A stretch of DNA of 64,000 bases from Ruminococcus flavefaciens. Lineage in GTDB: Bacteria; Bacillota; Clostridia; Oscillospirales; Ruminococcaceae. Under the pieces are notes generated by a model that was given only the letters and a program-made list of their open reading frames with translations, was not told the origin of the DNA and did not search any database. The translations under genes and the position numbers were made by a program. This document shows positions 8,327 to 16,381 of the stretch, piece after piece. The stretch's first letter is position 1; every line of letters starts with the position of its first letter. The stretch spans positions 260,314 to 324,313 of the forward strand of contig JAMPAU010000001.1 in assembly GCA_023667045.1 (NCBI GenBank), read 5' to 3'.

Positions 8327-9895
8327 ATGAAAAAACACATAAAAACAGTTGCAGGGGTGCTTGCTCTTGCTCTTGCATTTTCCGGCGGAGTGATTGCAGA
8401 AAGGGAAAATTTTTCCATTACTGCACCTATTACAGCAAGTGCCGGCACATATGGGGCATTTGAATATAATATAAAAAACGGCGAAGCTATCATAACAGGT
8501 TTTGATAATAGTGTCAAAGACGTTATTATTCCGTCCGAGATAGAGGGGCTACCTGTTACAAGTATAGGCGAATTTACTTTCAATGGTTGTAGTGGTCTTA
8601 CATCAGTTACAATTCCTGACAGCGTTATGAGTATAGGAAGCCATGCTTTTTATGATTGTTGGAATCTTACATCTGTTACAATCCCAAACGGCGTTACAAG
8701 TATAGGAAGCCATGCTTTTTATGAGTGTAAGGCTCTTACGTCTCTTAAAATTCCAAACAGTGTAACAAGTATAGATTGGTATGCTTTTTATGGTTGCCAT
8801 AATATTAAAGATGTTTATATCCCCGAAAGTGTAACAAGTATAGGCTATGGTGCTTTTTTGTATTGCAGTAACCTTGAATATATTAGGTTTAAAAATCCAA
8901 ATTGTGAAATTAATGGTGATATTACTTATAAAGGTAATGTAGTAATCAATGGCACATTGTATATTACCGTATCTGGTTATGAAAACTCCACCGCACAGGA
9001 ATACGCTGAAAAATATGGCTATAAATTTCACTCACTTGGTGCATTTAACACAACTACTACATTTACCACAACGACAACTACCACTACTGCAACAACAACT
9101 ACTACAACTACAACTACAACCACTGCACCGATTGAAACTTCTAATAAATATGGAGATTTAACATACAAAATAGAAGATGATGAAGTCACTATAACAGACT
9201 GTGATGCTTCTGCAACAGAAGTTATTATTCCGTCCGAGATAGATGGTCTGCCTGTTACGAATATAGGCGATTATGCTTTTTCTTGTTGCAATAATCTTAC
9301 ATCAGTTATAATACCAAACGGCGTAACAAGTATAGGACATGATTCTTTTAGTCATTGCAGTAACCTTATATCAGTTACAATACCCGACAGCGTTGTAAGC
9401 ATAGTTGGCGGTACTTTTGGGTTTTGTAGTAGTCTTACATCAATTACAATTCCTGACAGCGTGACGAGTATAGGAGGTTTTACTTTCAATAATTGCAGTA
9501 ATCTTACATCAGTTACTATTTTGAATCCTAATTGTAGAATTTATGATTCATTGGACACTATTAACAACTGGTATGGTAATAATGGATGTTATTTTCATGG
9601 CACAATATATGGCTATGAAAATTCTACCGCACAGGCGCATGCTAAACGCTATGGCTGTAAATTTTCATTAATTGATACATCTGCTACTACAACTGCCACA
9701 ACTACCACCTCAGATACCACCACAACAACTACCACCACTACACCAGTAACTGATGTCAAAAAAGGCGACATGAACGGCGACGGTCTTGTTGACGCTGTAG
9801 ATGCCTCAGCAATATTGAGTTATTATGCTTATCTCTCCACTACAGAAGATAATCCTGTAATGGATATTGATGAGTTTATGAGTACACAGAATTAA
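8327..9895 (+). CDS. Secreted BspA-type leucine-rich-repeat protein with C-terminal half-dockerin
   Basis: A 522-aa exported protein: signal peptide (1-24), LRR_5 block one (about 35-225), Thr-rich linker (about 245-268), LRR block two (about 275-450), second Thr-rich linker, then a dockerin-like end. LRR units read as LTSVTIPDSVTSIG with AFxxC between them, the BspA surface-adhesin type. The C-terminus has only one F-hand calcium loop (GDMNGDGLVDAVDA), followed by ILSYYAYLST and no second loop. It may attach to a cohesin-like partner or the cell surface; the binding target is unknown. RBS TTAGGAGG precedes ATG 8327. A second protein with the same plan lies at 11146-12150. Confidence 0.85.
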   Translation: MKKHIKTVAGVLALALAFSGGVIAERENFSITAPITASAGTYGAFEYNIKNGEAIITGFDNSVKDVIIPSEIEGLPVTSIGEFTFNGCSGLTSVTIPDSVMSIGSHAFYDCWNLTSVTIPNGVTSIGSHAFYECKALTSLKIPNSVTSIDWYAFYGCHNIKDVYIPESVTSIGYGAFLYCSNLEYIRFKNPNCEINGDITYKGNVVINGTLYITVSGYENSTAQEYAEKYGYKFHSLGAFNTTTTFTTTTTTTTATTTTTTTTTTTAPIETSNKYGDLTYKIEDDEVTITDCDASATEVIIPSEIDGLPVTNIGDYAFSCCNNLTSVIIPNGVTSIGHDSFSHCSNLISVTIPDSVVSIVGGTFGFCSSLTSITIPDSVTSIGGFTFNNCSNLTSVTILNPNCRIYDSLDTINNWYGNNGCYFHGTIYGYENSTAQAHAKRYGCKFSLIDTSATTTATTTTSDTTTTTTTTTPVTDVKKGDMNGDGLVDAVDASAILSYYAYLSTTEDNPVMDIDEFMSTQN

Positions 9896-9914
9896 AAAAA
9901 TTTGTCAGAACCCC

Positions 9915-9943
9915 TTGACAAATCAGAAAAAGTATGATATAAT
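9915..9943 (+). promoter_or_regulatory. rplJ-rplL promoter
   Basis: Consensus TTGACA, a 17-nt spacer and TATAAT. The -35 is the right arm of an inverted repeat (TTTGTCA 9901-9907, TGACAAA 9916-9922), which could also be a weak 3' hairpin for the LRR gene upstream. No T-run follows it. Confidence 0.85.
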
Positions 9944-9949
9944 ATACAA

Positions 9950-10122
9950 GCTGTGATTTATACAGTATCGTATTCTTAAGACAGCAGGCAGGCATATGCC
10001 ATAAGTCCCGCCGAGGAATTGTTATATCTATAAAAGATTTATCAATGTCCTTGTCCGCTGTCGGTCAGGGACGTTTTTTATCCGCTGAATACGATTATAT
10101 TTTATTCGGAGGTGAATACACA
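9950..10122 (+). promoter_or_regulatory. Ribosomal protein L10 leader with terminator
   Basis: The 5' UTR carries features of Firmicute L10 leaders: a GCAGGCAGG segment, then TCCCGCCGAGGAA. A GC-rich hairpin follows (GTCCTTGTCC 10047-10056 with GGTCAGGGAC 10063-10072) ending in GTTTTTT. GTCCC at 10005-10009 can pair with GGGAC at 10068-10072, giving an alternative fold. In this family, excess L10(L12)4 complex binds the leader and represses its own operon. Assignment to the family is from motif and position, not from a covariance model. Confidence 0.75.
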
Positions 10123-10638
10123 ATGCCAAGCATTTCTGTACTCGAAGCTAAAAAAGCTAAGGTTGAACAGCTTACAGAACTTATCAAGAACTCTGTTTCG
10201 GGCGTTCTCGTTGATTACAAGGGTATCACTGTTGAAGAAGATACCAAGCTCAGAAAGGAACTCCGTGAGGCTAACGTAAACTATTTCGTTGAAAAGAATA
10301 CACTTCTTCTCCGTGCTTTCAAAAACTGCGGTATCGAAGGTTTTGAGGAGGCTCTTAACGGCACAACCGCTATCGCTCTCTCAAATGACGACCAGACCGC
10401 TCCGGCAAGAATTTTAGGTAAATTCGCTGAAAAGGCTGGCGACGAAAAGTTTAACCTTAAAGCTGGTTACGTTGAGGGCGAAGTTTACGACCAGGCAGGA
10501 GTTACAGCACTTTCAAAAGTTCCTTCAAAGGAAGTACTCCTTGCACAGCTCGTTGGCTCACTTCAGGGTCCTATGCAGAAGTTTGCAGCAGTTATCGACG
10601 CTGTTGCAGAAAAGAAGTCAGAAGAAGAAGCTGCTTAA
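10123..10638 (+). CDS. rplJ: 50S ribosomal protein L10
   Basis: A 171-aa protein starting MPSISVLEAKKAKVEQL, with VDYKGITVEEDTKLRKELR near residue 33, both typical of L10. L10 is the base of the ribosomal stalk and holds L7/L12 dimers. ATG 10123 is chosen because CGGAGGTG precedes it; the open frame upstream (from 10045) lies inside the regulatory leader. rplL follows after 70 nt. Confidence 0.96.
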   Translation: MPSISVLEAKKAKVEQLTELIKNSVSGVLVDYKGITVEEDTKLRKELREANVNYFVEKNTLLLRAFKNCGIEGFEEALNGTTAIALSNDDQTAPARILGKFAEKAGDEKFNLKAGYVEGEVYDQAGVTALSKVPSKEVLLAQLVGSLQGPMQKFAAVIDAVAEKKSEEEAA

Positions 10639-10708
10639 TCGCTTTTCTTTTCGGACTGTTTACGCCGTATAAACGGCAATTAAAATTATTATAAAGGAGA
10701 TTATTATC

Positions 10709-11077
10709 ATGGCTTCAGAAAAAATTACAAATATTGTTGAAGAAGTAAAGACACTTTCTGTTCTTGAACTTAAAGAACTCGTTGACGCTATTCAGGAGGA
10801 ATTCGGCGTAACTGCTATGGTTGCTGCTGCTCCTGCTGCTGCTGCTGACAACGCTGCTGCTGCTAAGACTGAATTTGATGTTGTTCTCACATCATTCGGC
10901 GATGCTAAGATGGCTGTTATCAAGGTTGCTAAGGACGTTCTCGGTCTCGGTCTTAAAGAGGCTAAGGCTGTTGTTGAGTCTGCTCCTAAGGCTATCAAGG
11001 AAGGCGTTTTAGAGGCAGAAGCTAACGAAATCAAGGCTAAGTTTGAAGAAGCTGGCGCTACAATCGAAATCAAGTAA
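10709..11077 (+). CDS. rplL: 50S ribosomal protein L7/L12
   Basis: A 122-aa protein. The N-terminal dimerisation helices (about 1-35) lead to an Ala-rich hinge (about 36-50) and the conserved C-terminal domain with [20 protein letters not shown] and [14 protein letters not shown]. It recruits translation factors to the ribosome. AAAGGAG precedes ATG 10709. Second gene of the L10 operon; codon use is strongly biased (GCT for Ala), as expected for a highly expressed gene. Confidence 0.97.
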   Translation: MASEKITNIVEEVKTLSVLELKELVDAIQEEFGVTAMVAAAPAAAADNAAAAKTEFDVVLTSFGDAKMAVIKVAKDVLGLGLKEAKAVVESAPKAIKEGVLEAEANEIKAKFEEAGATIEIK

Positions 11078-11099
11078 TTTTATTACTTACAAAAATCAA

Positions 11100-11131
11100 A
11101 ACTGCACTCTTTCGGGGGTGCAGTTTTTTTG
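11100..11131. terminator. Terminator of rplJ-rplL, bidirectional
   Basis: ACTGCAC and GTGCAGT form a hairpin followed by seven T on the plus side. The minus side has TTTTGATTTTTG, so it can also end the convergent LRR gene that stops at 11146. Confidence 0.88.
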
Positions 11132-11145
11132 CATATTGCAATTTT

Positions 11146-12150
11146 TCAGTTTAAATTCTGAAATTCAAAAATTGACATGACAGGTTCATTTTCGGGTATA
11201 GTAGAAAGATATGCGTAATAACTTAATATTACTGATGCGTCCACAGCATCAATTAAACCATCGTGGTTTACATCACCTTCACTGGAATTATTATTACTGC
11301 TTGAACCAATTGTTTGAAAATTTCTGTTATATTTATCAGCATATGTCTGTGTTGTGGAATTTTCATATCCATATATAATACCTGTATAACTGCCATTGTC
11401 ATTGCTGATTGTATATGATGAATTATTGATATTACAATTAGGATTCAATATTGTTATTTCTGAAAGCTGTGTGCAGTAGGAAAATGCTTGGCTTTCTATA
11501 GATGTTACATTTTCTGGGACAGTTATTGAGGTTAAGGCACTACAGCTTGAAAATGCATTGGATTTTATAGTTGTAACATTATCTGGAATTGTTATTGATT
11601 TTAAACCACTGCAATCTGAAAAAGCAGAACTTCCTATAGTTGTTACAATGTTAGGGATTGTTATAGACTTAAGACCCGTACAATTATAAAAAGCACTATT
11701 GCTAATGTCAGAAATATTATTTGAAAGTGTTACAGACTGTAATCCTGTGCAACCATAGAAAATACCTCCGCCAATACTTGTCACACTATTAGGTATTGTT
11801 ATTGAAGTTATTGCACTACAGCCTGCAAAAGATTGATAGCCGATACTAATAATACTTTCAGGAATAGTAACCGATTTTAAACTTTTACAGTTGTTAAAGG
11901 CATAATTTTCAATAGTAGTTACTGCTTTTCCATTTATTTCGGACGGTATTTCAACATCTGTTACAGATTCATCAAAATCAGTAATTTTAAGTGTACCATT
12001 ACTGTTTACATCATACTTAAGTGAGCCGTATTGTTGGGCGGTGCTTGCAATGACAGAATCTGTAAAATTAAATTTATTTACAGATACTGTACCAACTCCA
12101 ATAACAAGCATTACTGCCATAACTCCGACAACTATTTTGTTGTTTTTCAT
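11146..12150 (-). CDS. Secreted BspA-type leucine-rich-repeat protein with C-terminal half-dockerin
   Basis: A 334-aa exported protein: signal-peptide-like N-terminus (1-36), an LRR_5 block (about 50-255; units like LKSITIPDNVTTI and AFSSCS), a short Ser/Asn linker, then a C-terminal segment with one calcium loop (GDVNHDGLIDAVDA) followed by YYAYLST. It is a shorter relative of the 8327-9895 protein, with one LRR block rather than two and a Ser/Asn linker rather than Thr-rich ones. AAAGGAG precedes the ATG. Surface adhesion or substrate binding is plausible; the function is not shown. Confidence 0.85.
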   Translation of the reverse strand: MKNNKIVVGVMAVMLVIGVGTVSVNKFNFTDSVIASTAQQYGSLKYDVNSNGTLKITDFDESVTDVEIPSEINGKAVTTIENYAFNNCKSLKSVTIPESIISIGYQSFAGCSAITSITIPNSVTSIGGGIFYGCTGLQSVTLSNNISDISNSAFYNCTGLKSITIPNIVTTIGSSAFSDCSGLKSITIPDNVTTIKSNAFSSCSALTSITVPENVTSIESQAFSYCTQLSEITILNPNCNINNSSYTISNDNGSYTGIIYGYENSTTQTYADKYNRNFQTIGSSSNNNSSEGDVNHDGLIDAVDASVILSYYAYLSTIPENEPVMSIFEFQNLN

Positions 12151-12184
12151 AAAAAAACTCCTTTTTAAAATAACAATTTATCAC

Positions 12185-12213
12185 ATTATATCATATATGT
12201 AAATTATTGTCAA
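12185..12213 (-). promoter_or_regulatory. Promoter of the LRR gene
   Basis: The minus strand has perfect TTGACA, a 17-nt spacer and TATAAT about 35 bases before the start at 12150. Confidence 0.85.
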
Positions 12214-12246
12214 CAAGAATTATGCAAAAAATATTTTAAAATTCTC

Positions 12247-12275
12247 TTGACAAATCTGAAAAAACGTTATATAAT
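12247..12275 (+). promoter_or_regulatory. leuA promoter
   Basis: TTGACA, a 17-nt spacer and TATAAT. The segment CTTGACAAATC-N-GAAAAA is shared with the rplJ promoter at 9914-9931. Confidence 0.88.
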
Positions 12276-12282
12276 ATTAACA

Positions 12283-12560
12283 TATACTATTAAATGCTTT
12301 GACGGGAAAAAAGACCTGCTGTAATTTTCACAGAGAGCTGTTGTGTGGTGCGAAACAGTAAAATTTTTCAGGTTATAACTCCTCCCTGAGCAGTCGGCTG
12401 AAAGTTTACGGCGATTAGGCTTGACCGGATTTCTCACGTTAAAGAGATATGCATTTCATGATGCAGATGAGTGGGCGTTTTATAACGTCAATGAGAGTGG
12501 TAACACGGAAATTTTTTCGTCTCTCCTGTGGTTAAGTCCATAGGGGAGATTTTTATTTTT
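12283..12560 (+). promoter_or_regulatory. T-box riboswitch (tRNA-Leu) controlling leuA
   Basis: Stem I features are present: AGAGAG bulge near 12331-12336, GGTGCGAAAC, and a specifier segment where CTC (12379-12381) lies six bases before GAGC, the usual T-box spacing. CTC is a leucine codon. The T-box core GAGAGTGGTAACACGG (12493-12508) carries the TGG that pairs with the uncharged tRNA end. A 12-bp terminator stem (12520-12531 with 12538-12549) ends in TTTTTATTTTT. Uncharged tRNA-Leu should favour readthrough into leuA. Confidence 0.9.
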
Positions 12561-12574
12561 AAGGAGGTTTTTTT

Positions 12575-14233
12575 ATGAACAATTACCAGAAGTACACAAG
12601 GCAGTTTTTTGAAGCACCTAAGACCGCAATGAAATGGACTCAGAAGTCCTATATCGAAAAAGCACCGGCATGGTGCAGTGTCGACCTCAGAGACGGCAAT
12701 CAGGCACTCATCACCCCTATGAACCTTGAAGAAAAACTTGAATTTTTCAAGGAACTCGTAAGAATAGGCTTTAAGGAAATTGAGATAGGTTTTCCGGCAG
12801 CCTCTGAAACAGAGTACGAGTTATGCCGTACTCTCATTGAGGAAAATTTAATCCCCGATGACGTTACAATACAGGTACTCACACAGTCAAGAGAACACAT
12901 CATAGAAAAGACTTTCGAGGCTCTGAAAGGCTGTAAAAATGCTATAGTTCACCTCTATAACTCAACTTCACTTGCACAGCGTGAACAGGTTTTCCGCAAG
13001 AGCAAGGAAGAAATCAAGGAAATCGCCGTTACTGGTGCTAAACTCTGTAAGGAGTTCCGTGAAAAGTATGAGGGCAATTTCAGATTTGAGTATTCGCCGG
13101 AGAGCTTTACAGGTACAGAACCGGAATACGCCCTTGAGGTCTGCAACGCCGTTATCGACGTTTGGCAACCGACAGAAAACGACAAGGTTATTATAAATCT
13201 TCCGGTAACAGTACAGCTTTCTATGCCACACGTTTACGCTAATCAGGTTGAGTATATATGCGAAAACATAAATAACCGTGAAAACGTCATTATTTCGCTC
13301 CACCCCCACAACGACAGAGGTTGTGCTATCGCTGATACTGAAATGGGACTTTTGGCAGGTGCAGACCGTGTAGAAGGTACTCTTTTTGGAAACGGTGAGA
13401 GAACAGGCAACGTTGACATCATAACTCTTGCTATGAATATGTACTCACAGGGTGTAGACCCACAGCTTGATTTCAGTGATATTCCGAAAATAACCGAACT
13501 CTACACACGTGTTACAAGAATGACCGTAAATGAACGTCAGCCATATAGCGGAGCTTTGGTTTTTGCGGCGTTCAGCGGTTCACATCAGGACGCTATAGCT
13601 AAGGGCATGAAGTGGCGTGAGGAAAAGAACACTGAACACTGGACAGTACCGTATCTTCCTATAGACCCCTCAGACGTTGGACGTGAATATTCAGCGGACG
13701 TTATCAGAATCAACAGCCAGTCTGGAAAGGGCGGTATAGGCTATATCCTTGAAACAAGATTCGGCTATAATCTGCCTAAAAAAATGCGTGAGAACGTTGG
13801 TTATCTTGTAAAGGGCGTTTCAGACCACCAGCACAAAGAACTTATGCCCGATGAGGTTTATTCCATATTCAAGCAGAACTATGTTGATATAACTGCTCCG
13901 GTCAATGTTATTGAGGCTCACTATGTTCAGCAGAACGGCATTGAGGCTACTGTGACCTTTGAGTACAACGGCAGAAAGGTTACATCTGTAGATACTGGAA
14001 ACGGTCGCCTTGACGCTGTAAGCAATGCGATACGCTCATATATTGGTGCTGAGTACACAATAAGCACTTACACTGAACACGCTCTCGAAGTAGGCTCTGC
14101 CTCAAAGGCTGTTTCGTATGTTGAAATAGTGGATAAGAACGGCAAGAGCTACTGGGGTACTGGTCTTGATAACGATATTATAATGTCGTCTGTAAAGGCA
14201 CTTACGAGTGCAGTAAACAATATGCTTAAATAA
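12575..14233 (+). CDS. leuA: 2-isopropylmalate synthase (long, LeuA2 type)
   Basis: Condenses acetyl-CoA with 2-oxoisovalerate, the first committed step to leucine. The 552-aa product has an N-terminal TIM barrel with CSVDLRDGNQAL near residue 34 (metal and catalytic residues) and SLHPHNDRGCAIADTEMG (metal-binding HxN region) near 245. A C-terminal LeuA dimer/feedback domain spans about 430-552. Starting at MNNYQKYTRQFF it matches the long actinobacterial and clostridial form. AAGGAGG precedes the ATG. It is monocistronic under a leucine T-box, 13 kb from the rest of the branched-chain genes. Confidence 0.96.
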   Translation: MNNYQKYTRQFFEAPKTAMKWTQKSYIEKAPAWCSVDLRDGNQALITPMNLEEKLEFFKELVRIGFKEIEIGFPAASETEYELCRTLIEENLIPDDVTIQVLTQSREHIIEKTFEALKGCKNAIVHLYNSTSLAQREQVFRKSKEEIKEIAVTGAKLCKEFREKYEGNFRFEYSPESFTGTEPEYALEVCNAVIDVWQPTENDKVIINLPVTVQLSMPHVYANQVEYICENINNRENVIISLHPHNDRGCAIADTEMGLLAGADRVEGTLFGNGERTGNVDIITLAMNMYSQGVDPQLDFSDIPKITELYTRVTRMTVNERQPYSGALVFAAFSGSHQDAIAKGMKWREEKNTEHWTVPYLPIDPSDVGREYSADVIRINSQSGKGGIGYILETRFGYNLPKKMRENVGYLVKGVSDHQHKELMPDEVYSIFKQNYVDITAPVNVIEAHYVQQNGIEATVTFEYNGRKVTSVDTGNGRLDAVSNAIRSYIGAEYTISTYTEHALEVGSASKAVSYVEIVDKNGKSYWGTGLDNDIIMSSVKALTSAVNNMLK

Positions 14234-14238
14234 TAAAA

Positions 14239-14266
14239 AAAGGACGGATAATATCCGTCCTTTTGA
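14239..14266. terminator. Terminator of leuA, bidirectional
   Basis: AAGGACGGATA and its complement around an AT loop form a perfect stem flanked by A-run and T-run. It lies between leuA and the convergent gene that stops at 14273. Confidence 0.88.
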
Positions 14267-14272
14267 TTTATA

Positions 14273-15133
14273 TTAGTCTTCCTGAAATACAGGGAGAGTT
14301 GAGTTTTCAGCGTATATACATAAAATTATGCACGCATCAGCAGCATCAACAAAACCCTTATGGTCTTCATCGTCAACCATATTTCCATATTTTTGGAAGT
14401 TTTCGTGTTCTTCTGCTGTGTAATTGTCATATCCGTCTGTAGAGAGGTCTGCATAATACACCAGAACCAAACTTGCATCAACACAATCAACAAATCCGTC
14501 GTGGTTTACGTCGCCAAGCTGTATATCATCTGTAGTATCTTTGTTGATTTCGCCGAGAAGAACAATATCTCTTACATCAATCCTGTTGTTGCCGTTAAAG
14601 TCTCCATAAGTCACGTAATACTGTTGTTCTTCTTCTGATAAACTTTCAAATCTAGCAGAAATATCCCAAAGTATGCCGGAATCAGTAGCGTCAATAACAC
14701 CGTCTTGATTCATGTCGCCCATAATAACTTCTTTGCCTTCAGCTTTGCTTAAAACATACGCTGCATCAGTAGAGTTTATAATGCCGTCATTGAAAACATC
14801 ACCATACTTTTTAAAGTTTTCATGTTCTTCTTCTGTGTAGTAATCATAGTGGTCAGCACGACAGGTAACGGAATATTCCAGAATCATTTTAGCGTCGTCA
14901 GAAGTTATAACTCCGTCGTGGTTCACATCGCCTAAATCAGAATCGCTGTTAATGTAAGCTTCAAGATATGCTGTACATTCTTCACCGCTATGAATAACAG
15001 TACCGTCTACGAGAGTATATTCAACCGTGCCGTCTTCGAGGATACGCATTGGTTCGGCAAATGCATTGGCAGGTACAGCACATACAGCGAGTATAGCACT
15101 TGCTAAGAGAGCAGTTAATTTTTTAGTTTTCAT
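14273..15133 (-). CDS. Secreted protein with three split dockerin-like pairs
   Basis: A 286-aa protein with a signal peptide (1-27, ending AFA). It carries six F-hand-like calcium loops: GDVNHDGVITSDDA, GDVFNDGIINSTDA, GDMNQDGVIDATDS, GDFNGNNRIDVRD, GDVNHDGFVDCVDA and a degenerate last one ending KGFVDAADA. They form three pairs; within each pair about 20 residues intervene, with a recurring EEHENFKKYG or EEEQQYYVTYG motif. Ordinary type I dockerins have much shorter spacing. No catalytic domain is present, so it may be a multivalent adaptor. An AGGAGG site precedes the ATG; it lies 15 nt behind the cohesin-like gene, so they are co-transcribed. Confidence 0.8.
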   Translation of the reverse strand: MKTKKLTALLASAILAVCAVPANAFAEPMRILEDGTVEYTLVDGTVIHSGEECTAYLEAYINSDSDLGDVNHDGVITSDDAKMILEYSVTCRADHYDYYTEEEHENFKKYGDVFNDGIINSTDAAYVLSKAEGKEVIMGDMNQDGVIDATDSGILWDISARFESLSEEEQQYYVTYGDFNGNNRIDVRDIVLLGEINKDTTDDIQLGDVNHDGFVDCVDASLVLVYYADLSTDGYDNYTAEEHENFQKYGNMVDDEDHKGFVDAADACIILCIYAENSTLPVFQED

Positions 15134-15148
15134 AAGCTTACCTCCTTA

Positions 15149-15976
15149 TTAATCTTCAAAGAGTTCGTAGAAATCAATCTTTCCTACTCTTGAATTGTTC
15201 ACACCGCTTGTAGACATATCCATATAATACTGCATTATAAGGTCAGAATCAAGCTCAGAAATTGTATTGTCTTGGCTTGCGTCGGGAGAAGCGGGGCATA
15301 CAGCCTCAGGGAAATATGATTTATATGAATGTTTTATTTCATCAACACTAAATTCTGTTCTGTTGTTGTCTTCTAATGCACAAAGTATCATAGTACTGTC
15401 TATAGCGTCTACGTAACCGTCATTGTTTACGTCTCCTACTAAATACTCGTATGCCTTAATCATAGTAGGTGCATTGTCTGTTTCTGCTGTAATTAACTTC
15501 TTAGAGTTTGTTCTGTTTGCTATATAGTCATAAACATTTTTAGAGGACTTGAAAACAACATTTATTTCTGCATTATCTTCATTGAAGTTTTCAGTTTTTT
15601 CAAGGTAAATTGAGAAGAAAAGCCCGTTGAAAGTATAATTGTTATTAGCACTGAATGCGACAAAAAGGTCATTGCCTGTATCTGTCTTTACCATTGGGCT
15701 GAATTTTTGGGAAATTCGAGTTCCTTTAATGTCAACATCTCCGTATTCGTCCAGTTTTGCTTTCCAGCCGTCACCTAAATCAAGGTGAAATCCGCCAGAT
15801 GCTACATCATACGTATTTTCAAACATTATGTTTGCCATAGGGTTGTCGTTTTCGTCATATGTTATATCAACATATACTCGTGGCTCGTTGTTTACGGCTG
15901 AGGCATTCATTACAGGCACTGCACCGGCAATGAGTGAAACAGCTGTAAGTGCTGATAGAATTTTTTTTGTCTTCAT
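15149..15976 (-). CDS. Secreted cohesin-like domain plus split dockerin protein
   Basis: A 275-aa protein with a signal peptide (about 1-27, ending NASA). Residues about 32-170 resemble a cohesin-type beta sandwich: VYVDITYDEN, SGGFHLDLGDGW, DLFVAFSANNNYTFNGLFF, INVVFKSS. Residues about 180-260 form a dockerin with loops GDVNNDGYVDAIDS and PDASQDNTISELDS separated by over 30 residues. A cohesin-like module on a dockerin protein would suit a small scaffold that bridges two partners. The second in-frame ATG (15976) is used because AAAGGA is 9 nt away; the first ATG (15985) directly abuts that site. The cohesin call is by eye and tentative. Confidence 0.65.
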   Translation of the reverse strand: MKTKKILSALTAVSLIAGAVPVMNASAVNNEPRVYVDITYDENDNPMANIMFENTYDVASGGFHLDLGDGWKAKLDEYGDVDIKGTRISQKFSPMVKTDTGNDLFVAFSANNNYTFNGLFFSIYLEKTENFNEDNAEINVVFKSSKNVYDYIANRTNSKKLITAETDNAPTMIKAYEYLVGDVNNDGYVDAIDSTMILCALEDNNRTEFSVDEIKHSYKSYFPEAVCPASPDASQDNTISELDSDLIMQYYMDMSTSGVNNSRVGKIDFYELFED

Positions 15977-16022
15977 GTAAATCATTCCTTTACTATAATA
16001 TGAAACAAAAGTCTTTTAAGAA

Positions 16023-16084
16023 GTCAGAAGCAAACATGCAAGTATCTGAAAATGTCAGAAAGGAATGTGCAAATATCTGAAAAA
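16023..16084. repeat. Two tandem 31-bp repeats upstream of the cohesin-like gene
   Basis: Unit one (16023-16053) and unit two (16054-16084) share GTCAGAA at the start and TGCARATATCTGAAAA-like ends (TGCAAGTATCTGAAAA at 16037, TGCAAATATCTGAAAA at 16068). The 31-bp spacing is close to three helical turns, so regulator half-sites are possible. From 16085 to 16300 I see only AT-rich DNA. Confidence 0.6.
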
Positions 16085-16302
16085 GACAAATAATATACAA
16101 TTCTCTAAAGAATTCGTGAAAGAATTTAATTTCTATATATTATAATATCACATTTTCAAGAAAATGTCAATACATTAATTATAGAATATTTATGTTATTT
16201 TTTGTCGTAAAATGCCAAATAATTTGTAATGTTTCTTCTATAAGTTAATATTTTTTATTGTATTAAAATACAAAAAATAACATATTTTTTTAATCTTAGG
16301 TA

Positions 16303-16331
16303 TGGACAAATTTCACAAAACATGGTATAAT
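16303..16331 (+). promoter_or_regulatory. Promoter of the Nudix gene
   Basis: TGGACA, a 17-nt spacer and TATAAT, about 50 bases before the start codon. Confidence 0.75.
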
Positions 16332-16381
16332 ATTACTGAAAGTACATATATAATGCCGTATGGCAGGAAAGGATTTATTGT

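Noticed and set aside
9901-9922. TTTGTCA/TGACAAA hairpin as terminator of the LRR gene
   Set aside because: No T-run follows on the plus strand, and the right arm is the rplJ -35. Kept only as a note.
12283-12560. S-box or other metabolite riboswitch before leuA
   Set aside because: The AGAGAG bulge, leucine specifier and TGG T-box core fit a T-box better than any metabolite-binding class.
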